Source of the DNA: Bog-532 sp965277615
GTDB taxonomy: Bacteria; Actinomycetota; Actinomycetes; Streptosporangiales; Streptosporangiaceae
Length of the DNA stretch: 64,000 nucleotides
Direction of reading: 5' to 3'
NCBI GenBank assembly: GCA_965277615.1
Contig: CBDIDG010000006.1
Span: 372,001-436,000, forward strand
Shown: positions 34,351-42,561 of the stretch, in pieces
How positions within the stretch are numbered: position 1 is the stretch's first letter
How the letters are laid out: every line of letters starts with the position of its first letter
Made by a program: the position numbers and the translations under genes
The notes under the pieces: generated by a model
Seen by the model: the letters and a program-made list of their open reading frames with translations, nothing else
Database searches by the model: none
Told to the model about the DNA's origin: nothing

Positions 34351-34365
34351 CGTTGTTATACAACG
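34351..34365. promoter_or_regulatory. Palindrome upstream of msrB
   Basis: CGTTGT-TAT-ACAACG is a perfect inverted repeat with a three-base centre, 30 bases before the msrB ATG. It could bind a GntR/HutC- or TetR-type regulator and control the msrBA operon. Confidence 0.5.
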
Positions 34366-34395
34366 TACAGGTGTCAAGAGAAAAGGCAGAAAGCG

Positions 34396-34869
34396 ATGTT
34401 CCGCGCCAAGGACCGTACCAAGGACCGTGCCCAGGAGCCGACGGCTGAGATTCAGAAGCCCGATGAGCAGTGGAAGCGGGAGCTGACCCGCGAGCAGTAC
34501 AACGTGCTGCGTCACGGCCACACCGAGATGGCGTTTACCGGCGCGCTGCTCCGTAACAAGGAAACGGGCTCCTACACCTGCGCGGGCTGCGGGAGCGAGC
34601 TGTTCCGTTCCGACGCCAAGTTCAACTCCGGTACCGGCTGGCCGAGCTTCTTCGAGCCCGCGGTCGCCGAGGCCGTCGAGCTGCGCTCGGACCACAGCAT
34701 GTTCATGCGCCGCACCGAGGTCCTCTGCCGCCGCTGCGGCGGGCATCTCGGCCACGTCTTCAACGACGGCCCGCGCCCGACCGGCGAGCGCTACTGCATC
34801 AACTCGGCCGCGCTGGCCTTCGAGCCCGCCAGCGACCAGGCAGCCAGCGACCAGGGGGAAGGGGCCTGA
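34396..34869 (+). CDS. msrB: Peptide-methionine (R)-S-oxide reductase
   Basis: The 157-aa protein has the MsrB zinc cysteines in CAGC (62, 65) and CRRC (111, 114), the 'FNSGTGWPSFFEP' substrate segment, 'GGHLGHVFNDGP', and the catalytic Cys134 in 'ERYCINS'. It reduces the R epimer of oxidised methionine in proteins. The first 25 residues are a charged extension. A palindrome lies 30 bases upstream. msrA begins one base after its stop, so both epimer-specific enzymes are produced together. Confidence 0.95.
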   Translation: MFRAKDRTKDRAQEPTAEIQKPDEQWKRELTREQYNVLRHGHTEMAFTGALLRNKETGSYTCAGCGSELFRSDAKFNSGTGWPSFFEPAVAEAVELRSDHSMFMRRTEVLCRRCGGHLGHVFNDGPRPTGERYCINSAALAFEPASDQAASDQGEGA

Positions 34870-34870
34870 C

Positions 34871-35419
34871 GTGCTGAAGCTCAGGCATTCTGATGACACC
34901 CGTCCGGCCCCGGCGCCCCCCTTCGAGGGTCACGGCCCGGCTGGAGCGGAGCGGGCGACCTTCGCCGCCGGGTGCTTCTGGGGGGTCGAGGCGGAGTTCC
35001 GCCAGCTCCCCGGGGTCCTGCGGACCGCGGTCGGCTACACCGGCGGGCATACGACCAACCCGACCTACCGGCAGGTCTGCGGGCACCGTACCGGCCACGC
35101 CGAGGCGGTCGAAGTGTGGTTCGACCCGGCGCAGATCAGCTACGCCGACCTGGTGCGGACGTTCTGGGCCATCCACAACCCGACCAGCCGCAACCGCCAG
35201 GGCTTCGACTTCGGCAGCCAGTACCGCTCGGCCATCTTCTACCACGACGAGGCCCAGCAGGCGGCTGCGATCGCCGCCCGTGACGCCGAGCAGGGATCGC
35301 ACAAGCGGCCGATCGTGACCCAGATCGTGCCCGCGTCGGCGTTCTACCGGGCCGAGGAGTACCACCAGCGCTACCTGGAGAAGGGCGGCCGGGCCGCCTG
35401 CGCGGTCACGGTCCAGTAA
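34871..35419 (+). CDS. msrA: Peptide-methionine (S)-S-oxide reductase
   Basis: The 182-aa protein has the catalytic motif GCFWG with Cys35, then 'GYTGGHTTNPTYRQVCGHRTGHAEAVEVWFDP', 'FWAIHNPTSRNRQGFDFGSQYRS' and 'FYRAEEYHQRYL'. It reduces methionine S-sulfoxide. A second Cys in 'RQVCGH' and one near the end ('RAACAVTV') can serve as resolving residues. The GTG at 34871 is one base from the msrB stop. The gene is convergent with the LexA-like gene, 18 bases apart. Confidence 0.95.
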   Translation: MLKLRHSDDTRPAPAPPFEGHGPAGAERATFAAGCFWGVEAEFRQLPGVLRTAVGYTGGHTTNPTYRQVCGHRTGHAEAVEVWFDPAQISYADLVRTFWAIHNPTSRNRQGFDFGSQYRSAIFYHDEAQQAAAIAARDAEQGSHKRPIVTQIVPASAFYRAEEYHQRYLEKGGRAACAVTVQ

Positions 35420-35437
35420 GCCCAGGTCCCCACCAGG

Positions 35438-35872
35438 TCAGACGGGATGCAGCACCCCGACCAGGTTCCCGGCCCTGAGCTGCTCATCGGGCCGGCGCAC
35501 GACGACCCAGTCCCCGGGCCGGATCCCGGCCTCGGCCATCGAGTCGCCGGTGATCCGCAGCAGGAACAGCCGTTCGTCCGCGCTGGCCAGCGCGACCGGC
35601 GTCGGCCCGACGAACGGGGCCCACACCACCTTGTCCCGGTCACGGGCGTCGAGGACCTGGGCGATCTGGCTGGGGCGCAGCACCCGCACCGTGCGCGGTA
35701 CCCCCGGCTGGTAGGTGAGGTACCCGTCGGCCTTGAGCTGCTGGAGGTGCCGCAGGACGGAGGATGCGCTCTTCAGCCCGGCCGCGGCCGCGATCTCCCG
35801 GTTGCTGGGGGAGCAGCCGTGCCGGGCGATGTAGCTCTCGATGACCTCAAGGATCTGGCCCTGCCGCGTCAT
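35438..35872 (-). CDS. LexA-like repressor lacking the end of the peptidase domain
   Basis: The 144-aa protein aligns with LexA at both ends of what remains. An N-terminal winged helix ('ILEVIESYIARHGCSPSNREIAAAAGLKSASSVLRHLQQL') is followed by a linker and an S24-like fold with Ser111 in 'ITGDSMAEAGIRPGDWVVVRR'. It stops right after 'NLVGVLHPV', where LexA continues to the segment with the catalytic Lys. The Ala-Gly cleavage site is also not recognisable. It should therefore bind DNA and dimerise but not self-cleave. No frameshifted continuation follows; the 3' end is only 18 bases from msrA. No operator was identified. Confidence 0.8.
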   Translation of the reverse strand: MTRQGQILEVIESYIARHGCSPSNREIAAAAGLKSASSVLRHLQQLKADGYLTYQPGVPRTVRVLRPSQIAQVLDARDRDKVVWAPFVGPTPVALASADERLFLLRITGDSMAEAGIRPGDWVVVRRPDEQLRAGNLVGVLHPV

Positions 35873-35956
35873 CGAGCCTCCGCCCTGTGCAACCCCTTCT
35901 TCTCGACACTAAATGATCAAGAGCCCGCTGCCTATGCCCCGATTAAAAACCGATAT

Positions 35957-36370
35957 TTAATGACGTTCCCAGCCCACGACGTCGCCGGCCGGATGCCGGG
36001 TGAAGTCGGGCAGCCCGGTCAGGGCCTGCTCCTCCCCGCCCGGTGTGTAGGTGACGATCAGCCGCAGCGTCCGCCAGCCGGTGTTCATGGTCGAGTGCAG
36101 GGTGCCCATCGGGATGTAGACCGCGTCGCCCTCGGCCACCGGGAACTCCTCGTCCCCCACGGTCTGGGTGCCGGTCCCTGAGATCACGTAGATCAGCTCG
36201 TCGGCCCGCTCGTGCAGGTGCCTCACGTGGCCCTGGCCCGGGTTGATGATCACTTCACCCTGGGAGTTCGCGGCTCCGGGGATCGTCACCGGGGACACGA
36301 ACCACTTCATCGTCCCCCAGTCGAAGCTGAACGTCTCCACCCGTTCGGGCTGAATGCGCGTCACGGTCAT
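35957..36370 (-). CDS. Cupin domain protein
   Basis: The 137-aa protein is a single cupin barrel. Motif 1 is 'GHVRHLHERADELIYVISGTGTQTV', with two His and a Glu as metal ligands, and motif 2 is 'PVAEGDAVYIPMGTLHSTMNTG', with the third His. Such small cupins act as dioxygenases, isomerases or sugar-binding sensors. The end ('DFTRHPAGDVVGWERH') gives no further clue. It follows the SRPBCC gene on the same strand by 19 bases and may be in the MarR-SRPBCC operon. Confidence 0.82.
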   Translation of the reverse strand: MTVTRIQPERVETFSFDWGTMKWFVSPVTIPGAANSQGEVIINPGQGHVRHLHERADELIYVISGTGTQTVGDEEFPVAEGDAVYIPMGTLHSTMNTGWRTLRLIVTYTPGGEEQALTGLPDFTRHPAGDVVGWERH

Positions 36371-36389
36371 GATTATTCGTTAACACATT

Positions 36390-36830
36390 TCAGCGGGAAT
36401 CCTCCAGGATTCTTGTCAGCGTACCGAGATTGTTCCGCATCCCGCGCTTGAAGAGCCCCTCGGCCAGCGGCCCGAGATGCGCCGCCGGGCCTGGAAGCCC
36501 GGATGGGCTGATCGTGCCCTCGAGAGTGAGTCGTGTCGAATCCTCTACGGGCTGGACCCGATATTGATAAACGAACGGAGTCGGCCCGCTCAGCGACGTG
36601 AAGGTAACTTCTTCGCCGCCTGAATAGCTGGTGATCGCCACATCGTTGCGGGCGGTCCCGCCGGGCAGGTCCCGGTAGACCTCGTATCGCGTTCCGAGAC
36701 CGCCCGTGCCTTTGACGCGCTGCACGCGCTGCACGGCGGAGTACCACCTCGGCATGGTCGTGAAGTCGGCCACGAATTCGAACACCCTGGGCGGCGGGGC
36801 GATGATATCGAGGTTCAATGTGAAGGTCAT
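36390..36830 (-). CDS. SRPBCC (START/Bet v1-like) family protein
   Basis: The 146-aa protein has the helix-grip fold pattern: 'LDIIAPPPRVFEFVADFTTMPRWYSAVQRVQRV' at the start, 'DVAITSYSGGEEVTFTSLSGP' strands, and a long C-terminal helix 'LAEGLFKRGMRNNLGTLTRIL'. These proteins bind hydrophobic ligands or act as polyketide cyclases. Its ATG overlaps the stop of the upstream MarR gene by four bases, so the two are coupled and probably induced together by a lipophilic ligand. Confidence 0.82.
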   Translation of the reverse strand: MTFTLNLDIIAPPPRVFEFVADFTTMPRWYSAVQRVQRVKGTGGLGTRYEVYRDLPGGTARNDVAITSYSGGEEVTFTSLSGPTPFVYQYRVQPVEDSTRLTLEGTISPSGLPGPAAHLGPLAEGLFKRGMRNNLGTLTRILEDSR

Positions 36831-37300
36831 TTTGTTGGCCTTTCTTCTGCGGCGAGGCGGTTCGCTAGGGCGAGTCCGGCCGGTGCTTGCCGGGTGAACG
36901 CGTGCAGGAACGCGATGAAAGCGTCGATGTCCGTGCCTTCACTGGCCCGGTCGAGCAGGTCGTAGAGCTGGTTCTCGATCTCGGCGACGCGGTTGGCTTT
37001 GTCGCGGCCCTGCGGGGTGAGCGTGAGCCTCACCTGTCGCCGGTCGTGCTGGCTGGGGGTTCTCTGCACGAGACCCGCGGCCACGAGCCGGTCCACTATC
37101 CGGCTTGGGCTCGTGCCGGTGTCGCACACGAGCATGTCGCCTAGTTCTCCGAGAGCGAGCGGGCCGTGATCGGCGATGATGCGCAACGCTTCCGACTGCG
37201 CCGGCGTGACACCGATCTCCGACAACATGGCCGACAGCTGGCGGTTGCCTTCTCGTTGGGTCGCGAGGATGAGGTAGCGAAGCTGCTCTGCTGTTCTCAC
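36827..37300 (-). CDS. MarR family transcriptional regulator
   Basis: The 157-aa protein has the MarR winged helix: 'ALRIIADHGPLALGELGDMLVCDTGTSPSRIVDRLVAAGLVQRTPSQHDRRQVRLTLTPQG', with the DRR wing motif. Helices at both ends form the dimer region. It heads an operon with the SRPBCC gene and perhaps the cupin gene. Two tandem near-palindromic boxes at 37340-37367, 40 bases upstream of the start, are its likely autoregulatory operators. Confidence 0.88.
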   Translation of the reverse strand: MRTAEQLRYLILATQREGNRQLSAMLSEIGVTPAQSEALRIIADHGPLALGELGDMLVCDTGTSPSRIVDRLVAAGLVQRTPSQHDRRQVRLTLTPQGRDKANRVAEIENQLYDLLDRASEGTDIDAFIAFLHAFTRQAPAGLALANRLAAEERPTK

Positions 37301-37339
37301 GTGAGTCCGCCCCGTGCTGATGTCAGCATGAGACCATTA

Positions 37340-37367
37340 TATGTCGTGACATCTATGTCGCAACATC
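37340..37367. promoter_or_regulatory. Tandem MarR operator boxes
   Basis: TATGTCGTGACATC (37340-37353) and TATGTCGCAACATC (37354-37367) are directly repeated without a gap. Each contains a near-palindrome ATGTC-N2-GACAT or ATGT-N4-ACAT. Their position upstream of the MarR gene fits cooperative binding of two dimers. Confidence 0.65.
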
Positions 37368-37369
37368 TA

Positions 37370-38746
37370 TTAGGGGATTGTGCGCACCGCCCGGGCCAGC
37401 AACCGGACCGCAGCGGGCAGGTCAGCCTCGCCCGGCAGCGCGAAGCCCAGCAGCAGGGCCGGGGGGGCGGGCGCCCGCGTGGTGCAGTGCTGGTGCAGTT
37501 CGTACAGGCCGACCCCGGCTTCGCGGGCCCGCAGCGCGACCGCGCGCTCGTCCGTGCTATCCGGGAGCTGAGCCAGCAGATGCAGGCCGGCGGCGGTACC
37601 ACTGACCTGGACCTCGGGTAGGTACGCGTGCAGCGCATCGACCAGGATGTCCCGCTTAGCTGCGTACCGCCGGCGCATCGACCGCAGATGACGCTCCAGG
37701 GCGGCGTCCCCGATGAACGTGGCCAGGGCGAGCTGGTCCAGGGTCGGCGGGGTCACCCCCGTGACCATGATGACGCGTTCGGCCTCGTCCAGCAGCCCGG
37801 CGGGCGGCACCATCCAGGCCAGCCGCAGCGCTGGGGCCAGCGTTTTGCTGGTGGTCCCCACGAACGCGACCCGGTCCGGGGCCAGGCCCTGCATGGACGC
37901 CACTGGTTCACGGCCGAACCGGTACTCGACGTCGTAGTCGTCCTCGACGATCAGCGCCTGCCGCTGCTGCGCCCAGGCCAGCAGCGCGGACCGCCGTTCC
38001 GCGGTCATCACCACCCCGGTCGGGTACTGGTGGGCCGGCGTGATCACCACCGCGTCCACGTCCGCCGCGGCCAGCTCGGACACGACCAGGCCGTCGGCGT
38101 CCACCCGGATCGGGACCGCTTCCAGGCCCGCGTGCTCGGCGGTGTAGCGCTGCCAGCGCCAGCCGGGATCCTCGATCGCCACCCGGCGTATGCCGCGGCG
38201 GCGCAGCACGTCCCAGATCACGGTGAGGGCCTGGGACGCCGCACAGCAGACCAGGACCTGGTCCGGCTCCACTACCACGCCGCGCATCCTGGCCAGATAC
38301 TCCGCGATGGCGGTGCGCAGCTCGGGGATGCCGCGGTGCCCGGCGTAGCTCAGCCGGGTGTCCGGCAGGTCCCGGAGCGACCGCAGCAGGGCCGCCTTCC
38401 AGCGGGCGCGCGGGAACGCGTGGAAGTCCGCCTGCCCGGGCCGCAGGTCGTACCGGAACCGCTGGGCCGCCGGCCGCGGGATGCGCGGCAGCGGGCTCCC
38501 GGTCTCGGGTAGCCGGGCCACCCGGGTGCCCGACCCGCGCTGGGCGGCCAGGTATCCCTCGGCCGCCAGCTGCGCGTAGCTGCCCACCACCACCCCGCGG
38601 GACACGCCGAGCTGCTGGGCCAGGTCCCGGCTGGGTGGCAGCAACGAGCCCGGCCCCAGGCGGCCGGACCGGATCGCGACCCGCAGTGAGTCCTCCAGCT
38701 GACGGCGCAGCGGAACGCCCGTCTGGAACACGACGTCCAGGTCCAT
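37370..38746 (-). CDS. MocR/PdxR-type GntR regulator with aminotransferase domain
   Basis: The 458-aa protein joins a GntR winged helix ('LRVAIRSGRLGPGSLLPPSRDLAQQLGVSRGVVVGSYAQLAAEGYL', about 20-70) to a class I aminotransferase-like domain. The latter has 'VLVCCAASQALTVIWDVL', 'AIEDPGWRW', 'VVITPAHQYPTG' and 'VGTTSKTLAPALRLAW', whose Lys binds pyridoxal phosphate. MocR proteins sense PLP or amino compounds. It is divergent from a RibD-like reductase gene, with two direct TTGGACC boxes between, which suggests that gene as its target. Confidence 0.9.
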   Translation of the reverse strand: MDLDVVFQTGVPLRRQLEDSLRVAIRSGRLGPGSLLPPSRDLAQQLGVSRGVVVGSYAQLAAEGYLAAQRGSGTRVARLPETGSPLPRIPRPAAQRFRYDLRPGQADFHAFPRARWKAALLRSLRDLPDTRLSYAGHRGIPELRTAIAEYLARMRGVVVEPDQVLVCCAASQALTVIWDVLRRRGIRRVAIEDPGWRWQRYTAEHAGLEAVPIRVDADGLVVSELAAADVDAVVITPAHQYPTGVVMTAERRSALLAWAQQRQALIVEDDYDVEYRFGREPVASMQGLAPDRVAFVGTTSKTLAPALRLAWMVPPAGLLDEAERVIMVTGVTPPTLDQLALATFIGDAALERHLRSMRRRYAAKRDILVDALHAYLPEVQVSGTAAGLHLLAQLPDSTDERAVALRAREAGVGLYELHQHCTTRAPAPPALLLGFALPGEADLPAAVRLLARAVRTIP

Positions 38747-38774
38747 GGCTCAGAAACTACTCCGACCGGCTGAA

Positions 38775-38806
38775 ATTGGACCTAGTAATAGTCATCCGAT
38801 TGGACC
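38775..38806. promoter_or_regulatory. Direct-repeat operator of the MocR regulator
   Basis: ATTGGACC occurs at 38775-38782 and 38799-38806, 24 bases apart on the same face of the helix. Directly repeated sites in divergent promoters are characteristic of MocR regulators. Confidence 0.6.
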
Positions 38807-38886
38807 ACGCTGGAGAACCACAGGCCGAATAGGCTGACCAAGATTGGTGGAGTCCGCCTATCCGGCTAACGAAGCAGGGAGGGATC

Positions 38887-39438
38887 ATGGCACCAATCCG
38901 GGTGCACGAGTTCATCAGCCTGGACGGGGTGATCGACGCGCCGTCGTGGACCGCCGACTTCGGCTTCGACCCGCGGATGGGCGAGGCGATCGGGCGGTTC
39001 GTGAGCGCCAGCGACGCCATCTTGCTGGGGCGGACGACCTATCAGATGTTCGAGCCCGCCTGGTCCACCCGCACAGTCGACGACGACCCGGGGGCCCCGT
39101 TCTTCAACGACACCGTCAAGTACGTCGTGTCCTCGACGCTGACCGAGACCACCTGGCGCAACTCGCAGATCATCGGGCCGTACGACGCCAAGGAGATCCA
39201 GCACCTGAAGGAGGACGACAGCGTCACCGGGCTGTACGTCAGCGGCAGCGCCACCCTGGTCCGGGCCTTGCTGGCCGACGGCCTGGTGGACGAGCTGCAC
39301 CTGTTCGTCTACCCGGTGACCCGCGCGGCCGGCCCGCGGCTGTTCGATGATGAGGTGCCGCCCGGCCGCTGGAACCGGGCCGACGCCGAGCTCTACGACA
39401 ACGGCGTGACCTACCTGAAGCTCACCCCCGCGTCGTGA
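38887..39438 (+). CDS. Dihydrofolate reductase family protein (RibD C-terminal-like)
   Basis: The 183-aa protein follows the YwjB/RibD-C pattern: 'HEFISLDGVIDAP', 'DAILLGRTTYQMFEPAW', 'KYVVSSTLTETTW', 'LYVSGSATLVRALLADGLVDELHLFVYPVTRAAGPRLFDD' and a final 'VTYLKLTP'. These proteins bind NADPH and reduce pterin- or flavin-precursor-like substrates; most are uncharacterised. The ATG at 38887 follows GGGAGGG. It is divergent from the MocR gene across the TTGGACC boxes. Confidence 0.85.
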   Translation: MAPIRVHEFISLDGVIDAPSWTADFGFDPRMGEAIGRFVSASDAILLGRTTYQMFEPAWSTRTVDDDPGAPFFNDTVKYVVSSTLTETTWRNSQIIGPYDAKEIQHLKEDDSVTGLYVSGSATLVRALLADGLVDELHLFVYPVTRAAGPRLFDDEVPPGRWNRADAELYDNGVTYLKLTPAS

Positions 39439-39532
39439 CGGTGCCCCGTCGCCGGGTTGCAGCACCCGGCGACGGTCGTGAGCCCGGGGCCGTCGGGGGC
39501 CGGCCCCGGGCTCGCCGGGGCACACTGGAGCG

Positions 39533-40066
39533 ATGAATCCGCTCGCCACCTTGGGCCTGAGCTCGCCCGGCCGGGGCTCCCCGCCCGTCGTGCTGCGCCG
39601 GGCCGCCCTGACGGACGTGCCGGCCATCGTCGCCCTGCTGGCCGACGACGAGCTGGGCGCCACCCGCGACGGGATCCGTGACCCGTCCGACCTGGCCACC
39701 TACCAGCAGGCGTTCGGCGTCATCGACCGCGACCCGGGTCAGCTCCTGGTGGTGGCGGAGGCGGACGGCCGCGTCGTCGCCACGCTGCAGCTCTCGTTCA
39801 TCCCCGGTCTGTCCCGCCGCGGCGCTCTGCGGGCCCAGATCGAATCCGTCCGTGTGGCCGCATCGCACCGGCGCGGCGGCCTCGGCCACGCCCTGTTCGG
39901 CTGGGCCATCGGCGAGGCCCGGCGCCGCGGCTGCGCCCTGGTCCAGCTCACCACCGACAAGACCAGGGCCGACGCGCACCGCTTCTACACCAGCCTCGGC
40001 TTCACCGCCACCCACGAGGGCCTGAAACTCGACCTCACCGATGGGAACGGTAGCGTTTCCCCGTAG
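39533..40066 (+). CDS. GNAT family N-acetyltransferase
   Basis: The 177-aa protein has GNAT motifs: 'VVLRRAALTDVPAIVALLAD' at the start, 'QLLVVAEADGRVVATLQLSFIPGL', and motif A 'ESVRVAASHRRGGLGHALFGWAIGEARRRGC', which carries the acetyl-CoA pyrophosphate loop (R-RGGLG). 'AHRFYTSLGFTATHEG' is motif B. The acceptor substrate cannot be inferred. It stands alone 94 bases after the RibD-like gene, with a short gap before the next LLM gene. Confidence 0.88.
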   Translation: MNPLATLGLSSPGRGSPPVVLRRAALTDVPAIVALLADDELGATRDGIRDPSDLATYQQAFGVIDRDPGQLLVVAEADGRVVATLQLSFIPGLSRRGALRAQIESVRVAASHRRGGLGHALFGWAIGEARRRGCALVQLTTDKTRADAHRFYTSLGFTATHEGLKLDLTDGNGSVSP

Positions 40067-40095
40067 CCAGCTGCTCGCGGGTAAGGGAGAACCGT

Positions 40096-41132
40096 ATGCC
40101 GGTACCGGGGGTCGCGTTGGAGCGGCTCGGGTTCCTGACCATCGGCTTGTTCGACGGGGACGATCCGGGGCCGGGCCACCAGAGCACGCTCGAGGTCATC
40201 GAGCTGGGCGAGCAGCTCGGCTTCGACAGCGCCTGGCTGCGCCATCGGCACCTGCAGTACGGGATCTCCTCGCCGGTGGCGATAATGGCCGCGGCGTCGC
40301 AGCGCACCCGCCGGATCGAGCTGGGTACCGCAGTGACCCCGCTCGGCTGGGAGAACCCGTTGCGGCTGGCCGAAGACCTGGCCACCGTGGACATCCTGTC
40401 CGGTGGCCGGATCAACCCGGGCATCAGCGTGGGGCCGCCCCGGAACTACGAGGACATCCGGGAGGCGCTCTACCCGGACACCGGCGAACTCGAGGACTTC
40501 AGCTACCGGCGGGTCGAACGGCTGTTGCGGCTGGTCGATGGCGATCGCGCCGCCCAGTTCCGGGGCACCCAGGGCTTCGAGGAGTTCTCCGACCGGGTGC
40601 AGCCGTACTCACCTGGGCTGCGTCAGCGGCTGTGGTACGGCGGGGCCGGGCTGAGCTCGGCCCACTGGGCCGGGGAGCACGGCATGAACTTCCTGACCAG
40701 CAGCGTGGTCCGGGCCGAGGAGCCGGCGCCAGCCGAAGTGCACTGGGACTTCGCCGAGATCCAGCACGCCCACATCCAGGCCTTCCGGGCCGCGCACCCC
40801 GATGGCGCGGCCGCCCGGGTGTCCCAGGGGCTGGTGGTGATCCCCACCGACAGCGCCACACCGGCCCAGCGGGAGAAGTACGCCGCGTACGTGGCCGCGC
40901 GCACGCCCCGCACCGCCCAGCCGCAGGCCCGGCCCGGATGCTGTTCGCCCCCGACCTGATCGGCACGTCGGACGAGATCGCCGAGCAGCTCTACGCCCAC
41001 GCCGCCTTCCGCGAGGTCACCGAGGTGGCGTTCGCCCTGCCGTTCACCTTCGAGCACCAGGACTACGTGCAGATCCTCACCGACATGGCCCAGAAGCTAG
41101 GCCCCGCCCTCGGCTGGCACCCAGCCGCCTGA
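40096..41132 (+). pseudogene. LLM class flavin-dependent oxidoreductase, frameshifted near the C terminus
   Basis: The first 280 residues (start 40096, behind AAGGGAGA) form a luciferase-like TIM barrel: 'GLFDGDDPGPGHQSTLEVIELGEQLGFDSAW', 'ELGTAVTPLGWENPLRLAEDLATVDILSGGR' and 'YGGAGLSSAHWAGEHGMNFL'. That frame stops at 40959. The family's C-terminal block, 'MLFAPDLIGTSDEIAEQLYAHAAFREV' and on to 41132, continues in another frame from about 40925. One missing base in the GGCCCGGCCCGG stretch near 40926-40936 explains it. The joined protein would be about 345 aa, normal for the family. This is either a real disruption or an indel in the assembly. Confidence 0.78.
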
Positions 41133-41202
41133 GACCGGCGGCACCCGGCCGGCTGAGCCTGCCCGTAAATGAGCCTGCAAACGATTGGCATGATGGTCTC
41201 CT

Positions 41203-42561
41203 GTGACTGAAGCGAATGGTTCCCGCCCGACCTCCCGCGGGAGCCGGCTCCGCCAGGTAACCGTGGACACCCGGCCGCTGAGCGTGCCGGCCTTCCGGCG
41301 GACGTTCGCGGGGCAGGCCTCCTCGTACATCGGCACGATGGTGACCGAGGTCGCGGTCCCGGTACAGATCTACGCGGACAGCCATTCGTCTCTGTACGTG
41401 GGCCTGGCCGGGCTGGCCGGTCTCATCCCGATCACGGTGTTCGGCCTGTACGGGGGAGCCGTCGCCGACGCGGTGGACCGGCGCCGGCTCTATCTGTGGT
41501 CGTCGCTGGTGACCTGGACGGTCACGCTGGTTCTGCTGGTCCAGGCGCTGCTGGGGCTGCGGTCCGTCGGGTTGCTGCTGGCCCTGGTCGTGGTGCAGTC
41601 GGCCGGCTTCGCGGTGTCCTCCTCGACCCGGGGCGCGATCATTCCCTCCATCGTTCCGGTGTCGATGATCCCGGCGGCCAACACGCTCAGCTACACGGCG
41701 GGCAACATCGGCCAGATCCTCGGACCGCTGGTGGCCGGGGCGCTGATCGGGCTGCCGCACGGATTCTCCTACGCCTACGCCGCCGACGCGGTGCTGTTCA
41801 CCACCGCGCTGTACTCGACGTTCCGGCTGCCCTCGCTCCGCCCGGTCAAAGCCACCGGCCGGGCCGGGCTGCGGGCGGTAGGCGAGGGCATCGCCTTCAT
41901 CGGCCGCCATCCCATCTTGATCATGTCGTTCGGCCTGGATATCGCGGCCATGACCCTGGCCATGCCGCGGGCTCTGTTCCCGGAGGCGGCCGCGGTCCGG
42001 TTCCACGGTGGCGTCGGGCTGCTGTACTCCTCGATTGCGATCGGCTCGATCGTGGCCGGTTTGTTCAGCGGCTGGATCAGCCGGATCCGCCGCCAGGGGG
42101 TGGCCCTCACCGTCGCGGTGGCCTGCTGGGCCGCGGCCGTGTTCGCCGCCGGGCTGGCCCGCAGCCTGTGGCTGGCCGTGCTCCTGCTGGCTGTGGCCGG
42201 GGCGGCCGACCTGGTCAGCGTGGTCTACCGGCAGACCATCTTGCAGACCTACGCGCCGGACGAGATGCGCGGGCGGATGCAAGGCGTCTTCACCGTCGTG
42301 GTCAGCGGCGGTCCCCGCCTGGGCGACCTGCGGGCCGGCACCATGGCCGCCACCGTGGGCCTGACCATCGCCTGGTCCGGCTCGGCCGCGGTCTGCTTCG
42401 CCGTCGTCCTGATCGCCGGCGTGAGCGTCCGCTCGTTCTGGCGCTACGAGCCCGCCCAGACCTCCGGCCCCGACGCCACCGAGACCGGTAGCCAGCGCGA
42501 GCCCGCCGAGGACGCGGGTGAGAACGACCCTCAGGCCGAGGATTCGCGCCGGGCGTCGTAG
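41203..42561 (+). CDS. MFS transporter (EntS/MFS_3-like exporter)
   Basis: The 452-aa protein has about 12 membrane helices and an MFS layout: 'FRRTFAGQASSYIGTMVTEVAVPVQIY' at the start, 'LYGGAVADAVDRRRLYLWSSL' as the DRR loop after the second helix, and 'YAPDEMRGRMQGVFTVVVSGG' between helices 10 and 11, all as in MFS_3 drug/siderophore exporters. The tail is acidic and hydrophilic. The GTG start has no good ribosome site. Its last 31 bases overlap the end of the convergent HxlR gene. Confidence 0.85.
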   Translation: MTEANGSRPTSRGSRLRQVTVDTRPLSVPAFRRTFAGQASSYIGTMVTEVAVPVQIYADSHSSLYVGLAGLAGLIPITVFGLYGGAVADAVDRRRLYLWSSLVTWTVTLVLLVQALLGLRSVGLLLALVVVQSAGFAVSSSTRGAIIPSIVPVSMIPAANTLSYTAGNIGQILGPLVAGALIGLPHGFSYAYAADAVLFTTALYSTFRLPSLRPVKATGRAGLRAVGEGIAFIGRHPILIMSFGLDIAAMTLAMPRALFPEAAAVRFHGGVGLLYSSIAIGSIVAGLFSGWISRIRRQGVALTVAVACWAAAVFAAGLARSLWLAVLLLAVAGAADLVSVVYRQTILQTYAPDEMRGRMQGVFTVVVSGGPRLGDLRAGTMAATVGLTIAWSGSAAVCFAVVLIAGVSVRSFWRYEPAQTSGPDATETGSQREPAEDAGENDPQAEDSRRAS

